NCBI RefSeq assembly: GCF_014837235.1
Contig: NZ_JACYFT010000002.1
Span: 1 to 64,000, forward strand
Length of the DNA: 64,000 bases
Reading direction: 5' to 3'
From: Limnohabitans radicicola
GTDB taxonomy: Bacteria > Pseudomonadota > Gammaproteobacteria > Burkholderiales > Burkholderiaceae_C
Part shown: in pieces, positions 45,479 through 55,332 of the stretch
Layout: each line of letters begins with the position of its first letter
How positions within the stretch are numbered: position 1 is the first letter of the stretch
The notes under the pieces: model-generated
What the model saw: only the letters and a program-made list of their open reading frames with translations
Told to the model about the DNA's origin: nothing
Database searches by the model: none
Made by a program: the position numbers and the translations under genes

Positions 45479-46348
45479 TCAGCGCGGCAGCGTCATCAGC
45501 GGGATGTCTTTGGCTGTGGCCAGTTTGTCGAGCTGGGCCCGGGTCTGGCTGGCCAGGAAGGTCTCGATGGCTTTGCGGGTCGCAGGCTTGAACAGGTCCT
45601 TGACCGGGTGCGCCAGTTGCACGCCAGCGGCTTCGCACAGGCTGACTGCAAAGTGCGGCTCGAGGGCCGCCACAGCCACTCGGCCGTTTTTGCAGGCGTA
45701 GATGCGGTAGCCCGCGTGCGCACCGCCCACCGCACCGTCGGGTGTGGTCATGCGCAGCTGCCGGGGCAGGGCCAGCCAGGCGGCAGCGTCGGACAGGGCC
45801 ACTTCGTGGCGTGAGCCTTTGCCCGTGGTCTTGAGCGAGATGAGGGCTTTGAGCGCGGCTTCGCTCGCCATGAGCGCGCCACCCATGTCGGCAAACAAAC
45901 TCGGGGGCAAGTCCATGCCATTGACCAAGCCCACTTCGGCCTGGTACGTCAAATCGTGGCCCGGGATCTCGGCCAGCGGGCCAGGGGCACCGACCACTTC
46001 GATCAAGCTGAGCGCGGGGTATTGCTTGTGCAGGGTTTTCCAGCTCAGGCCCAGCTTGGTCAGGGCCGAGGGGCGGAACGAAGTCAGCAGCAGGTCGGTG
46101 TTGGGCAGCAGCTTGTGCAGCGCGGCTTGGCCGGCAGCGGTCTTGAGGTCGAGTGTTTGGTGCTTGACGCCTGTGTGCAGCAAGTCGTAACCGCTGGGCG
46201 TGTAGTGCTGCATCGGGTCGCCAGAGGGCGGATTGATCTTGGTGCACTTCGCGCCCATTTGGGCCAGACGCATGAGGGCTGCAGGGCCAGGCAGGTTCAG
46301 GGCCAGGCTGACGACGCGGATGCCGCGAAGGGGTTGGGTGGTGCTCAT
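45479..46348 (-). CDS. CaiB/BaiF family CoA transferase
   Basis: A 289-aa protein that would move CoA between carboxylic acids (family III). The N-terminus LRGIRVVSLALNLPGPAALM and the block LTYQAEVGLVNGMDLPP match the family. Members are usually 380-400 aa, so this one is short; it resembles the alpha-methylacyl-CoA racemase-type subgroup trimmed at the C-terminal part. The conserved catalytic Asp region around DLTYQAE is present. The ATG at 46348 was chosen because upstream sequence is a REP-type repeat. Confidence 0.75.
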   Translation of the reverse strand: MSTTQPLRGIRVVSLALNLPGPAALMRLAQMGAKCTKINPPSGDPMQHYTPSGYDLLHTGVKHQTLDLKTAAGQAALHKLLPNTDLLLTSFRPSALTKLGLSWKTLHKQYPALSLIEVVGAPGPLAEIPGHDLTYQAEVGLVNGMDLPPSLFADMGGALMASEAALKALISLKTTGKGSRHEVALSDAAAWLALPRQLRMTTPDGAVGGAHAGYRIYACKNGRVAVAALEPHFAVSLCEAAGVQLAHPVKDLFKPATRKAIETFLASQTRAQLDKLATAKDIPLMTLPR

Positions 46349-46381
46349 GCGCAGATCATAGTGGGAACGGCCCGGTCTTTT

Positions 46382-46460
46382 GTAGGAGCGGCGCCCCCGC
46401 CGCGATAGGGCCTGTGCACGGGCGCGGGGCCCTCCATCGCGACGAGGGCGTTGTTCCCAC
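46382..46460. repeat. Pair of inverted REP-type intergenic repeats
   Basis: GTAGGAGCGGCGCCCCCGCC at 46382 and, about 45 bp on, the reverse-oriented CGCGACGAGGGCGTTGTTCC form imperfect inverted copies of one palindromic unit. The same unit occurs once more at 48610-48642. It lies between pobA and the CoA transferase gene. Confidence 0.7.
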
Positions 46461-46476
46461 ACTCAAAGCATCACCG

Positions 46477-47718
<1,242 letters not shown>

Positions 47719-47760
47719 TTAGGCAAGAAGCCGGACCTTGGTAGCATCGGTTGAGGGAGT

Positions 47761-47800
47761 TTGTGCGAAAGACAGATACTTTGTGCGATGATCGCGCAAT
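47761..47800. promoter_or_regulatory. Probable IclR-type operator between pobA and its regulator
   Basis: TTGTGCGATGATCGCGCAA (47782-47800) is a near-perfect palindrome around a central G, and a further half site TTTGTGCGA begins at 47761, exactly 20 bp before the second copy at 47781. The core GCGAT-n-ATCGC agrees with sites bound by PcaU/PobR-type IclR proteins. Confidence 0.7.
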
Positions 47801-47824
47801 TGATGTGCCTCAAGAAAGCCATGC

Positions 47825-48595
47825 ATGCCCATCGCCAAAGCGGACTACATCGAAGGCCTGGCCAAAGGCCTGGCCGTGCTCGAAGCCTTTGACACCGAAC
47901 GTCAGCGCCTGAACGCCACGCTGGCCGCGCAGCGCACGGGCATCACCCGGGCGGCTGCCCGGCGGCATTTGCTCACCCTCACCGAGCTGGGTTATCTGGA
48001 GACCGATGGCAGCCACTACTGGCTGTCGGCACGGGTACTGCGCTTTGCGGGCAGTTACATGGCCACCTCGCGTCTGCCGCGCACCTTGCAGCCCACGCTC
48101 AACCGCTTGGCGCAGCAGACACAGGCGGCCTTCAGTGCGGTGGTGCTCGATGGCGGCGAGGGCGTGATCGTGGCCCGCAGCGCGGGCGTGGCCGAGCCCG
48201 TGCGGCACCTGGCCTATGGCCTGCACCTGGGCGCGCGCTTACCCGCGCATGCCACGTCCACCGGGCGCATGCTGCTGGCGTGCTGGCCCAAGGCCGAGTT
48301 CAACGCCTGGCTGAAAGGCCGCGAGCTGGCCCGCATCACCCCGCAGACCGAGGTGGGCACGGCGCGGTTCAAAGCGCTGATCGACCAGGTGCGCCGCGAC
48401 GACCACTGCCTGGCCCGCGATGCGCACGAGCTGGGCATCCACGCGCTGGCCGTGCCGCTGCGCAACATGCAGGGCCAGACCTTGGCCGCGCTCAATGTGG
48501 TGGGCACCGCCGAACAGCTGTCAGACGCCGCTGTGCAGCGCAAGTGGCTGCCCTTGCTGCTGGAGGCGGCGCGGGAGTTGCGGCCTTTGTTGTGA
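47825..48595 (+). CDS. IclR-family regulator, PobR/PcaU-like
   Basis: A 256-aa protein with an N-terminal winged HTH (about 8-70: IEGLAKGLAVLEAFDTER, then ITRAAARRHLLTLTELGYL) and a C-terminal effector domain (about 85-250) with ARLPAHATSTGRMLLA and LAALNVVG. The shape is that of PcaU/PcaR/PobR regulators of aromatic degradation. Divergence from pobA and the operator between them suggest it controls pobA in response to 4-hydroxybenzoate or protocatechuate (inference). The ATG at 47825 overlaps another ATG four bases earlier in a different frame. Confidence 0.87.
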   Translation: MPIAKADYIEGLAKGLAVLEAFDTERQRLNATLAAQRTGITRAAARRHLLTLTELGYLETDGSHYWLSARVLRFAGSYMATSRLPRTLQPTLNRLAQQTQAAFSAVVLDGGEGVIVARSAGVAEPVRHLAYGLHLGARLPAHATSTGRMLLACWPKAEFNAWLKGRELARITPQTEVGTARFKALIDQVRRDDHCLARDAHELGIHALAVPLRNMQGQTLAALNVVGTAEQLSDAAVQRKWLPLLLEAARELRPLL

Positions 48596-48609
48596 CTGGG
48601 CGGGTGCAG

Positions 48610-48642
48610 AGGCCCTTTCGCGACGAGGGCGTCGCTCCTACA
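48610..48642. repeat. Single REP-type repeat unit
   Basis: The reverse complement reads GTAGGAGCGACGCCCTCGTC followed by GCGAAAGGGCC, the same unit as in the pair at 46382-46460. Confidence 0.65.
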
Positions 48643-48732
48643 GGGAGGGACCGCTGAACAACTTTTGGACGCCAGTGAGCTGAGAATCTCGCTGTGAAGC
48701 AGCAAGAGCGATGCAGCACGAACCACCCATGA

Positions 48733-48812
48733 GCCGCAGCCAGGCGCAGCGCAGGGCGACGATTTTGTGAGGCACGAACCATGAGGAGCCCTGCGCTGCG
48801 CCTGGCTGTGGC
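48733..48812. repeat. 25-bp inverted repeat between convergent genes
   Basis: Arms at 48733-48757 and 48788-48812 pair over 25 bases with one mismatch (a G-U pair in RNA), with a 30-nt loop. A short direct repeat GCACGAACCA with ATGAG following stands before each arm. It lies between the ends of the IclR and thiolase genes, so it could act as a two-way terminator or be a mobile palindromic element. Confidence 0.75.
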
Positions 48813-48896
48813 GGTCTCAGCAAAAACGCCAATGAGTCTCTGCACCCTGTGACGGCACGAGCAAGAACGAAGTTCAAGCTCGAGACCGCCCAAAGA

Positions 48897-50081
48897 TCAC
48901 ATGCGCTCGAAGATCGCTGCGATGCCCTGACCGCCGCCGATGCACATGGTCACCAGTGCGTAGCGGCCGTTGACGCGTTGCAGTTCGTGGATGGCCTTGA
49001 CCGTGATCAGCGCGCCCGTGGCACCGATGGGGTGACCTAAGGAAATGCCCGAACCGTTGGGGTTGACCTTGGCCGGGTCCAGACCCAGCTCGCGCGTCAC
49101 GGCGCAGGCCTGGGCGGCAAAGGCTTCGTTGGCCTCGATCACATCGAGGTCATGGACGCTCAGACCGGTCTTTTTCAGCACGGCTTGTGTGGCCGAGATC
49201 GGGCCCACGCCCATGATCTTGGGGTCCAGCGCAGTGTGCGCGTAGCCCACCAGGCGGGCCAGGGGCTTGGTGCCACGGGCCTTGGCCGCACCGGCTTCCA
49301 TCAGCACCACGGCCGCAGCCGCGTCGTTGATACCCGAGGCGTTGCCTGCAGTCACGGTGCCGTTTTCCTTGGCGAACACGGGCTTGAGCTTGGCCATGTC
49401 TTCGAGCTTGCAGCCAGCGCGGAAATGCTCGTCGGTGGCGTAGGCCACGTCACCCTTTTTGCTCTTGAGCATGACGGGCACGATCTGGTCCTTGAAGTAA
49501 CCGGCTGCGGTGGCGCGCTCGGCGCGGTTGTGGCTCTCCACTGCCAGCGCATCCTGCATCTCGCGGGTGATGCCGTACTTGGCGGCCACGTTCTCGGCGG
49601 TCACGCCCATGTGGATGTTGTGGAAGGGGTCGTGCAGCGCGCCGATCATCATGTCGACCATCTTGGTGTCACCCATGCGGGCACCCCAGCGAGCGTTCAA
49701 GCTGGCGTAGGGCACGCGGCTCATGTTTTCTGCGCCGCCGCCGATGGCGATGTCGGTGTCGCCCAGCAAGATGGCCTGGCTGGCCGAGACGATGGCCTGC
49801 AAGCCCGAGCCGCACAGGCGGTTGACGTTGAATGCAGGTGTGCCTTCGGCGCAGCCGCCGTTGATCGCTGCAACGCGCGAGAGGTACATGTCTTTGGGTT
49901 CGGTGTTGACCACGTGGCCAAACACCACATGGCCGACATCTTGGCCGTCCACATCCGAGCGTGCCAGCGACTCGCGCACCACCAGTGCGGCCAAGTCGGT
50001 GGGGGGGATGTCTTTGAGGCTGCCACCAAAGGTACCAATGGCGGTGCGCACACCGCTGACAACAACAACTTCACGGCTCAT
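48897..50081 (-). CDS. bktB: Beta-ketothiolase / acetyl-CoA acyltransferase, BktB type
   Basis: A 394-aa thiolase that condenses or cleaves 3-ketoacyl-CoA. It closely follows Cupriavidus BktB as I recall it (REVVVVSGVRTAIGTFGGSL at the start, CIGGGQGIAAIFER at the end). The active site Cys is in NRLCGSGLQ, the His in SLGHPIG and the second Cys in MCIGGG. Such enzymes serve degradation of aromatic acids and fatty acids or supply polyhydroxyalkanoate precursors. A GGAG ribosome site precedes the ATG. It is the last gene of a five-gene minus-strand row. Confidence 0.93.
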   Translation of the reverse strand: MSREVVVVSGVRTAIGTFGGSLKDIPPTDLAALVVRESLARSDVDGQDVGHVVFGHVVNTEPKDMYLSRVAAINGGCAEGTPAFNVNRLCGSGLQAIVSASQAILLGDTDIAIGGGAENMSRVPYASLNARWGARMGDTKMVDMMIGALHDPFHNIHMGVTAENVAAKYGITREMQDALAVESHNRAERATAAGYFKDQIVPVMLKSKKGDVAYATDEHFRAGCKLEDMAKLKPVFAKENGTVTAGNASGINDAAAAVVLMEAGAAKARGTKPLARLVGYAHTALDPKIMGVGPISATQAVLKKTGLSVHDLDVIEANEAFAAQACAVTRELGLDPAKVNPNGSGISLGHPIGATGALITVKAIHELQRVNGRYALVTMCIGGGQGIAAIFERM

Positions 50082-50177
50082 GGGAATGTCTCCAGGGATT
50101 GAAAAAAAGGGTTTCGGGTCTGGGTTCAGTGAATCAGTGTCCGTGCCAATGACTACACAGGACTGACACAGCAGGCT

Positions 50178-50936
50178 TCAGGCCTCGCGCACATCGCCAA
50201 CCGCTTGCGCACCAAAATCCGCCCGGTCCAGATAGGCCAGCACTTTGGCGGCCGCTTCTTCGGGCGTGCTGAGCATGCCCGTGGTTTTGAGCTGCTTGAA
50301 GCCCTCTTGGTCCGGAAAGTCTTGGGCGGCCGCACCGCGCAGCTGCACCTGCATGTCGGTGTCGATCACGCCAGGGGCCAGCGAGCACACTTTCGCGCCG
50401 TGGGGCTTGAGGGCCTCGTCGAGCGCCATGCAGCGGGTGAAGTGGTCCATGCCGGCCTTGGCCGCGCAGTAGCCCGCTTGCGATGCCATGGCGCGTCGGC
50501 CCAGGCCAGAGGAGATGTTGAGCACCTTGCGGGGCACAGGCCAAGCTTCGGTTGCACCCAGAAAGGCGGCGCACAGTTGCATGGGGGCTTCGAGCCCCAC
50601 ACGCAAGGCCCACGCCAGTTCAGCCGGGTCGCTGTGGCTGAGCGGGGCGATGCGGGGGATGACGCCCGCGTTGTTGATCAGGGTGACGCTGCTGTAGTCG
50701 CTTGCGCTCTGGCTTTGCAGCCAGTCGCGTACACGTTCGCTGGCGCCTTGGCCGTCGGCCAGATCGTGCGTCCATTGGGCCAGCGGCACATCGGCTTTTT
50801 GAGCAGCCTGGGCCAGCTTGGCGTTGGCGTGGCGCGAAATGCACAACAGGCTGTGACCGGGCTGCAGCAGCCGCTGGGCCATGGCCAGACCCATGCCGCG
50901 TGAGGCACCGGTCAGGATGTAGAGCGCGTGGGTCAT
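50178..50936 (-). CDS. Short-chain dehydrogenase/reductase
   Basis: A 252-aa classical SDR. The NADP-binding motif is TGASRGMGLAMAQ with the Arg typical of NADPH preference, NNAG is present, and the catalytic Ser-Tyr-Lys lies in LNISSGLG and YCAAKAGM. The sequence is of the sepiapterin-reductase-like group. The substrate is unknown. It lies between the pseudouridine synthase and bktB genes on one strand, with a GGAG site. Confidence 0.85.
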   Translation of the reverse strand: MTHALYILTGASRGMGLAMAQRLLQPGHSLLCISRHANAKLAQAAQKADVPLAQWTHDLADGQGASERVRDWLQSQSASDYSSVTLINNAGVIPRIAPLSHSDPAELAWALRVGLEAPMQLCAAFLGATEAWPVPRKVLNISSGLGRRAMASQAGYCAAKAGMDHFTRCMALDEALKPHGAKVCSLAPGVIDTDMQVQLRGAAAQDFPDQEGFKQLKTTGMLSTPEEAAAKVLAYLDRADFGAQAVGDVREA

Positions 50937-50982
50937 GGCGTGTCTCCGCTGGGTAAATGCTTATTTTCCGGATCAGAGCGAC

Positions 50983-51639
50983 CTAAAACGGTGCCGCAAG
51001 TGACAGGGCGAGCGGCTCGCCACTCACCGGGTGGGCGAGGCGCAGGCTGCAGGCGTGCAGCAGCAGGCGCGGCGCCAGCGTTTGAAAGGGCGGCTCTGCA
51101 TACAGCGGGTCACCCACGATGGGGTGGCCGAGCGCCATCAGGTGCAGCCGCAGCTGGTGGGTGCGGCCGGTGAGCGGTTCAAGCGCCAGGCGCGTGGTGT
51201 CTGGCCAGGGCCCCGCTCCGATGGCTTGCCAGCGCGTGCGGCTGGGTTTGCCCCGCAGGGGATCGACGATGCTGCGTGGGCGGTTTTGCCAGTCGATGCG
51301 GATGGGCAGGTCGATCTCGCTCCAGCCATCGCTGTGGGCTTGGGCTGCGGGCATGCCTTGCACCACGGCTTCGTAGCGTTTGTGGACTTGGCGTTTTTCA
51401 AAAGCCATGCTCAGGGTTTTTTGCATGGCCGGGCCACGCGCCAGCATCAGCAGGCCCGAGGTGGCCTGGTCGAGCCGGTGCACGATCAGGGCATCGGGCC
51501 AACGCTGGCGGGCACGTGTGATCAGGCAGTCTTGCTGGTGCGGGCTTTGGCCGGGAATGGTCAGCAGGCCTGCCGGTTTGTGCAGTACCAGCAAGTGGGC
51601 GTCTTCGTGCACCACCTGCAACAGTTCATCACTGCGCAC
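50983..51639 (-). CDS. RluA-family pseudouridine synthase
   Basis: A 218-aa enzyme that isomerises uridine to pseudouridine in rRNA or tRNA. The catalytic Asp is in HRLDQATSGLLMLAR, and LHKPAGLLTIPG and GRTHQLRLHLMALGHPI are the other family blocks. No S4 domain is present, and the length equals RluA of E. coli. The start is taken as GTG at 51639, overlapping the cytochrome gene by 11 bp; the open frame upstream lies inside the cytochrome gene and is not used. The RNA target is uncertain. Confidence 0.82.
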   Translation of the reverse strand: MRSDELLQVVHEDAHLLVLHKPAGLLTIPGQSPHQQDCLITRARQRWPDALIVHRLDQATSGLLMLARGPAMQKTLSMAFEKRQVHKRYEAVVQGMPAAQAHSDGWSEIDLPIRIDWQNRPRSIVDPLRGKPSRTRWQAIGAGPWPDTTRLALEPLTGRTHQLRLHLMALGHPIVGDPLYAEPPFQTLAPRLLLHACSLRLAHPVSGEPLALSLAAPF

Positions 51640-52954
51640 TGGCGGCCCGGATGCGGTTGACCTGCAGCGGCGTGACTTCATTGGCCTGGTTACCCCACTG
51701 GCTGCGGATGTGGGTGAGCACGGCGGCGATGTCGCGGTCGTCCAGCTCCAGCACAAAAGGCGGCATGCCGTAAGGGCGGGGGTGTCCTGCGGTGGCCGGG
51801 CCGTAGCCGCCGTACAGCAGGGCCTGCACCAGGTTGGTCGGCTCGCCCAGCAGCACGGCGCGGTTGCCTGCGAGGGCCGGGTAGATGCCCGGCGCGCCTT
51901 GGCCCTGCTCACCGTGGCAGGTGGCGCAGTGGCGGTCGTAGACCTTGAGGCCGCGTTCGGCCACGGTGGACGGGATGCGCACAGGCGCTGTGGCGGGAGC
52001 CGTCGCAGTCGTGGAGGCCTGGGCGCGCGACTGCAGGTACACGGCCATGGCCTGCACGTCGGCCTGGCTCAGGTGCTGCAGGCTGTGCTGCACCACTTCG
52101 CTCATGGGGCCGCTGGTTTGCGCCTGACCGTTGGTGCCTGTGCGCAGCAAGCGCACCACATCGGTCAATGGGGTGCTGGCCAGACCGGTTTCGCGGTCGT
52201 TGGTGAGGTCCGGGGCGTACCAGTTGACCACGGGCATGAGGCCGCCAGACAGGTCGCTCACCCCAGCGGTGGCGCCCAGTGCATTGCGTGCGCTGTGGCA
52301 GGCCGCGCAGTGGCCCAGGCCCTGCACGAGGTAAGCGCCCCGGTTCCATTCGGCGCTTTGCCGGGCGTCGGGCGCAAATGGTGCAGGGCTGAAGAACAGG
52401 CTGCGCCAGACGGCCAGCGCGGCCTGCGTGCCCAGCGGCCAGGTCAGCTCGTGGGGCGGTTGGGCTTGCTGGACGGGGCTTTGGCTTTGCAGCCAGGCGA
52501 ACATGGCGTCGCTGTCTTCGCGGATGATGACGCTGGTGTGCTCGTAGGGGAAGGCCGGAGTCAGCAAGCGACCGCTGCGTGAGCGTCCGTGGTGCAGGGC
52601 CTGCCAGAAGTCCTGGGCGCTCCAACGGCCCAGGCCTGTGTCGGGGTCGGGCGTGAGGTTGCTGCTGTAGACGGGGCCAAACGGCGTTTCGATGGCGCGG
52701 CCACCCGCCAGTTGTGGGCGGCCCCGATCGCTGTGGCAGGCGATGCAGTTGCCCGCTTGCACCAGGTACTGGCCGCGTTGCAGGGTCTCGGGCGTGGCAG
52801 GTGACGATGCTGTGGGGGCAGCAGCAGGCGAGCTGAGCAGGTCGCCCCAGTTGTCCCAGACCACGGCCGCGACCAGCAGGGCCAGGCCTGCGAGCAGCAG
52901 TCGGCCAGAGGTGCGCAGCAGCGTGGACCGTGGGGTGTGGGCAGCGCTGCTCAT
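51629..52954 (-). CDS. Membrane-anchored triheme cytochrome c
   Basis: A 441-aa periplasmic electron carrier. One N-terminal helix (about 17-35, LLLAGLALLVAAVVW) acts as signal or anchor, and three c-heme motifs follow: CIACH (about 73), CAACH (about 225) and CATCH (about 350). The architecture is that of the cytochrome subunit of membrane alcohol, aldehyde or gluconate dehydrogenases (AdhB-like). No dehydrogenase subunit is encoded beside it. It overlaps the diheme cytochrome gene by 4 bp (ATGA), so the two proteins are probably made together. Confidence 0.88.
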   Translation of the reverse strand: MSSAAHTPRSTLLRTSGRLLLAGLALLVAAVVWDNWGDLLSSPAAAPTASSPATPETLQRGQYLVQAGNCIACHSDRGRPQLAGGRAIETPFGPVYSSNLTPDPDTGLGRWSAQDFWQALHHGRSRSGRLLTPAFPYEHTSVIIREDSDAMFAWLQSQSPVQQAQPPHELTWPLGTQAALAVWRSLFFSPAPFAPDARQSAEWNRGAYLVQGLGHCAACHSARNALGATAGVSDLSGGLMPVVNWYAPDLTNDRETGLASTPLTDVVRLLRTGTNGQAQTSGPMSEVVQHSLQHLSQADVQAMAVYLQSRAQASTTATAPATAPVRIPSTVAERGLKVYDRHCATCHGEQGQGAPGIYPALAGNRAVLLGEPTNLVQALLYGGYGPATAGHPRPYGMPPFVLELDDRDIAAVLTHIRSQWGNQANEVTPLQVNRIRAASAQ

Positions 52955-53703
52955 GGGCGGCCTCCGGTGGCTGCGCTCAATTCGGGCGCGCTACCGCAGC
53001 GAAACGCCGTGTCCAGTGCGGGCCGGGGCGTTTGCGCTGCGGGGCGGGTGTCGGCGGGCAGTGGCTGGCTGGCGAGCCAGCTGGAGACGGCAATGATGTC
53101 GCCCTGCGGCAGGCGCTTGACGACTTCGGCCATGCAGTCGGGGGCGTGGGCGCGGCGCTGCCCGGTTTGCCAGGCGCCCAGTTGGGCGTTGAGGTAGTCC
53201 AGTGGCAGGCCCAAGAGGCCCGGCACGTTCGGTTGTGCGCCTGTGAGGCGCTCGCCGTGGCATGCCACGCAGGCGGGCAGGCCCAGGGCTTTGTTTCCAC
53301 GCGTGACCAGTTGCTGGCCGCGCGCGAGCTGCTCGGGCTTGAGGGTCGAGGGTGTGGGGGCGGGGTAGGGCAGGTGCAGGCTGGCAAAGTGCTCGGCGAT
53401 TTCACGCAGGTAGGCGTCCGAGAGCGGGTCGACCAGGCGGATCATCAGCCCATAGTGGCGGCGGCCCTCTGTGAAGTTGCGCAGCTGGTGGTAGAGGTAG
53501 CCCGCAGGTTTGCCCGCGATGCGTGGGTAGTAGCCGTCCGGCCCGGCGCGTCCCTGGTCGCCGTGGCAGGCGGTGCAGGCGCGGGTGCGCTCGGCCATGC
53601 TGTCTTCGATGGTACGGGTTTTCTGGGCCAGGACGGGGCTGCCCACCAGCAGCGCCAGACAGGCCAGACTGGCGGCCACCCAGGGACGGAAATTCAGGTT
53701 CAT
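52951..53703 (-). CDS. Diheme c-type cytochrome (c4-like)
   Basis: A 250-aa protein with a signal peptide (about 1-27, SLACLALLVGSPVLAQ) and two heme motifs, CTACH and CVACH, in two similar halves, as in cytochrome c4. GYYPRIAGKPAGYLYHQL is typical of that family. The ATG at 53703 was chosen because a signal peptide follows it directly; the longer frame upstream has none. It is the first gene of the minus-strand operon and divergent from the GNAT gene. It probably hands electrons to the triheme protein or a terminal oxidase (inference). Confidence 0.87.
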   Translation of the reverse strand: MNLNFRPWVAASLACLALLVGSPVLAQKTRTIEDSMAERTRACTACHGDQGRAGPDGYYPRIAGKPAGYLYHQLRNFTEGRRHYGLMIRLVDPLSDAYLREIAEHFASLHLPYPAPTPSTLKPEQLARGQQLVTRGNKALGLPACVACHGERLTGAQPNVPGLLGLPLDYLNAQLGAWQTGQRRAHAPDCMAEVVKRLPQGDIIAVSSWLASQPLPADTRPAAQTPRPALDTAFRCGSAPELSAATGGRP

Positions 53704-53794
53704 CTGCTGACGATAACCGAACCAGCGACAATGTCGGGTTTTGTGCCCGGCGGGAATGGCCTGTCCGGTCCGATTTTTTGTCCGAGTTTGACCC

Positions 53795-54313
53795 ATGTCC
53801 GATATCCAAGTCCGATACGCCACCTTGCAAGACGCTGCCGCGGTGGCCAACCTGCACCTGATCGCCAGCCGCACCCTCTACGAAGGCGTGGTGCCTGACG
53901 CGCACTGGAGCAGCACACCACCCGCCAAACGCGTGGCTTTCTGGAAGGAAGCCATCGAGTACGGTGAGCCACAGGTCTTGGTGGCCATTGAAGGCTCGGA
54001 GATCGTGGGCTTTGTGGGTTTTGACCGCTCACGTGACCCCAAGTCCAAAAACACCACCGGCGAGATCTGGGCCATTTATGCGGACCCCGACCGCCTGGGC
54101 GAAGGCGTGGGCCTGGCCCTGTGGGACGCAGCCAACGAAGGCCTGCAAGACGAAGGCTGCACCGATGTGACCGTGTGGGTGCCCCTGCGCAGCGACAAGG
54201 CCTTGCGCTTTTTTGACGCCGCAGGCTTCAAGCGCGAGATGAACACCGCCCGCACTGTGCCCTTGGGCGGGGTGAAGGTGGAAGAGCTGCGCCTCAAACG
54301 CGCGCTCGGTTGA
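53795..54313 (+). CDS. GNAT-family N-acetyltransferase
   Basis: A 172-aa enzyme. The acetyl-CoA-binding region is IYADPDRLGEGVGLALWDAA and the end FFDAAGFKREM fits GNAT strand and helix order. The substrate, protein N-terminus or small amine, is unknown. It ends in an overlap with the Dus reading frame and was probably co-transcribed with it. Confidence 0.82.
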   Translation: MSDIQVRYATLQDAAAVANLHLIASRTLYEGVVPDAHWSSTPPAKRVAFWKEAIEYGEPQVLVAIEGSEIVGFVGFDRSRDPKSKNTTGEIWAIYADPDRLGEGVGLALWDAANEGLQDEGCTDVTVWVPLRSDKALRFFDAAGFKREMNTARTVPLGGVKVEELRLKRALG

Positions 54314-54336
54314 AACCGCCACAGGATGGATGCGTC

Positions 54337-55305
54337 GTGGGCATTTGGCTGGCACCGATGGAAGGGCTGCTCGACCACGGGCTGCGTGACACGCTCACGC
54401 GGGTGCCCGGGGTGGACATGTGTGTGTCTGAGTTCATCCGCGTGACCAACACGGTGCTGCCGCGCCGTGCGTTTTTGCGGGTGGTGCCCGAGTTGCTCAA
54501 CGGCAGCCGCACGCCTTCGGGCGTGCCCGTGCGAGTGCAGCTTTTGGGCTCGGACCCGGAGTGCCTGGCCGACAACGCCGCCGTGCTGGCGCAGTTGGCG
54601 CCTGCGGGCATTGACCTGAACTTTGGCTGCCCGGCCAAGACGGTGAACCAGCACCGGGGCGGCGCGGTGCTCCTGGACGAGCCCGAACTGGTGGGTCGCA
54701 TTGTGGCGGCGGTGCGCCGTGCGGTGCCCGCGCACATCCCGGTGTCGGCCAAGATGCGCCTGGGCTACCAGGACGACAGCCGCGCCGAGGACTGCGCCCA
54801 GGCCATCGAGGCGGGGGGCGCGAGCGATCTGGTGGTGCACGCCCGCACCAAGGTGCATGGTTACAAGCCGCCCGCGTACTGGGACCGCATTGCCGATGTG
54901 CGCCAGTGCGTGAAGCTGCCCATGGTGGCCAATGGCGAGATCTGGACGGTGCAGGACGCCCTGCGTTGCCGTGAGGTGACGGGCTGCGAGCGGCTCATGA
55001 TCGGCCGCGGCATGGTGTCAGACCCGGGACTGGCGCTGGCCATTGCACGCCATGATGCCGGGGACAACGCTGCAGCAGGCACGGCCCTGAGCTGGGGCGA
55101 GGTCAAAGCCTTGATGCCGGTGTTCTGGCAGAGTGTGACCCGGCGCGTGACGCCCCGGCACCGTGCCGGGCGCATGAAGCAGTGGCTGAACTACCTGCGC
55201 CGCGCCTACCCCGAGGCACAGCAGGCGTTTGACGAGATGCGGCTGGTGCACGATTCGTCGAAGATCGATGCCTGGATTCAGGCCCAAGCCCCAAACCTGC
55301 ACTGA
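54337..55305 (+). CDS. dusC: tRNA-dihydrouridine synthase, DusC-like
   Basis: An FMN enzyme reducing uridine in tRNA, about 322 aa. LAPMEGLLDH at the start, LNFGCPAKTVNQHRGG with the catalytic Cys, KMRLGYQDD, and MIGRGMVSDPG for flavin phosphate are all present. The MEGLLD and absence of a third domain favour the DusC subgroup (U16) over DusA or DusB. The start is taken as GTG at 54337 with AGGA upstream; the frame could begin at a TTG at 54310 that overlaps the GNAT stop. Confidence 0.85.
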   Translation: MGIWLAPMEGLLDHGLRDTLTRVPGVDMCVSEFIRVTNTVLPRRAFLRVVPELLNGSRTPSGVPVRVQLLGSDPECLADNAAVLAQLAPAGIDLNFGCPAKTVNQHRGGAVLLDEPELVGRIVAAVRRAVPAHIPVSAKMRLGYQDDSRAEDCAQAIEAGGASDLVVHARTKVHGYKPPAYWDRIADVRQCVKLPMVANGEIWTVQDALRCREVTGCERLMIGRGMVSDPGLALAIARHDAGDNAAAGTALSWGEVKALMPVFWQSVTRRVTPRHRAGRMKQWLNYLRRAYPEAQQAFDEMRLVHDSSKIDAWIQAQAPNLH

Positions 55306-55332
55306 ACGCAGGCGCTCAGGTCGCCGAGCGGC

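Noticed and set aside
44245..45591. 448-codon plus-strand frame overlapping the MFS gene
   Set aside because: Frame-shifted shadow; the MFS frame has hydrophobic helices and the family signature.
51640..51912. Longer N-terminus for the pseudouridine synthase
   Set aside because: This part lies inside the C-terminal heme domain of the triheme cytochrome and has no homology to RluA proteins.
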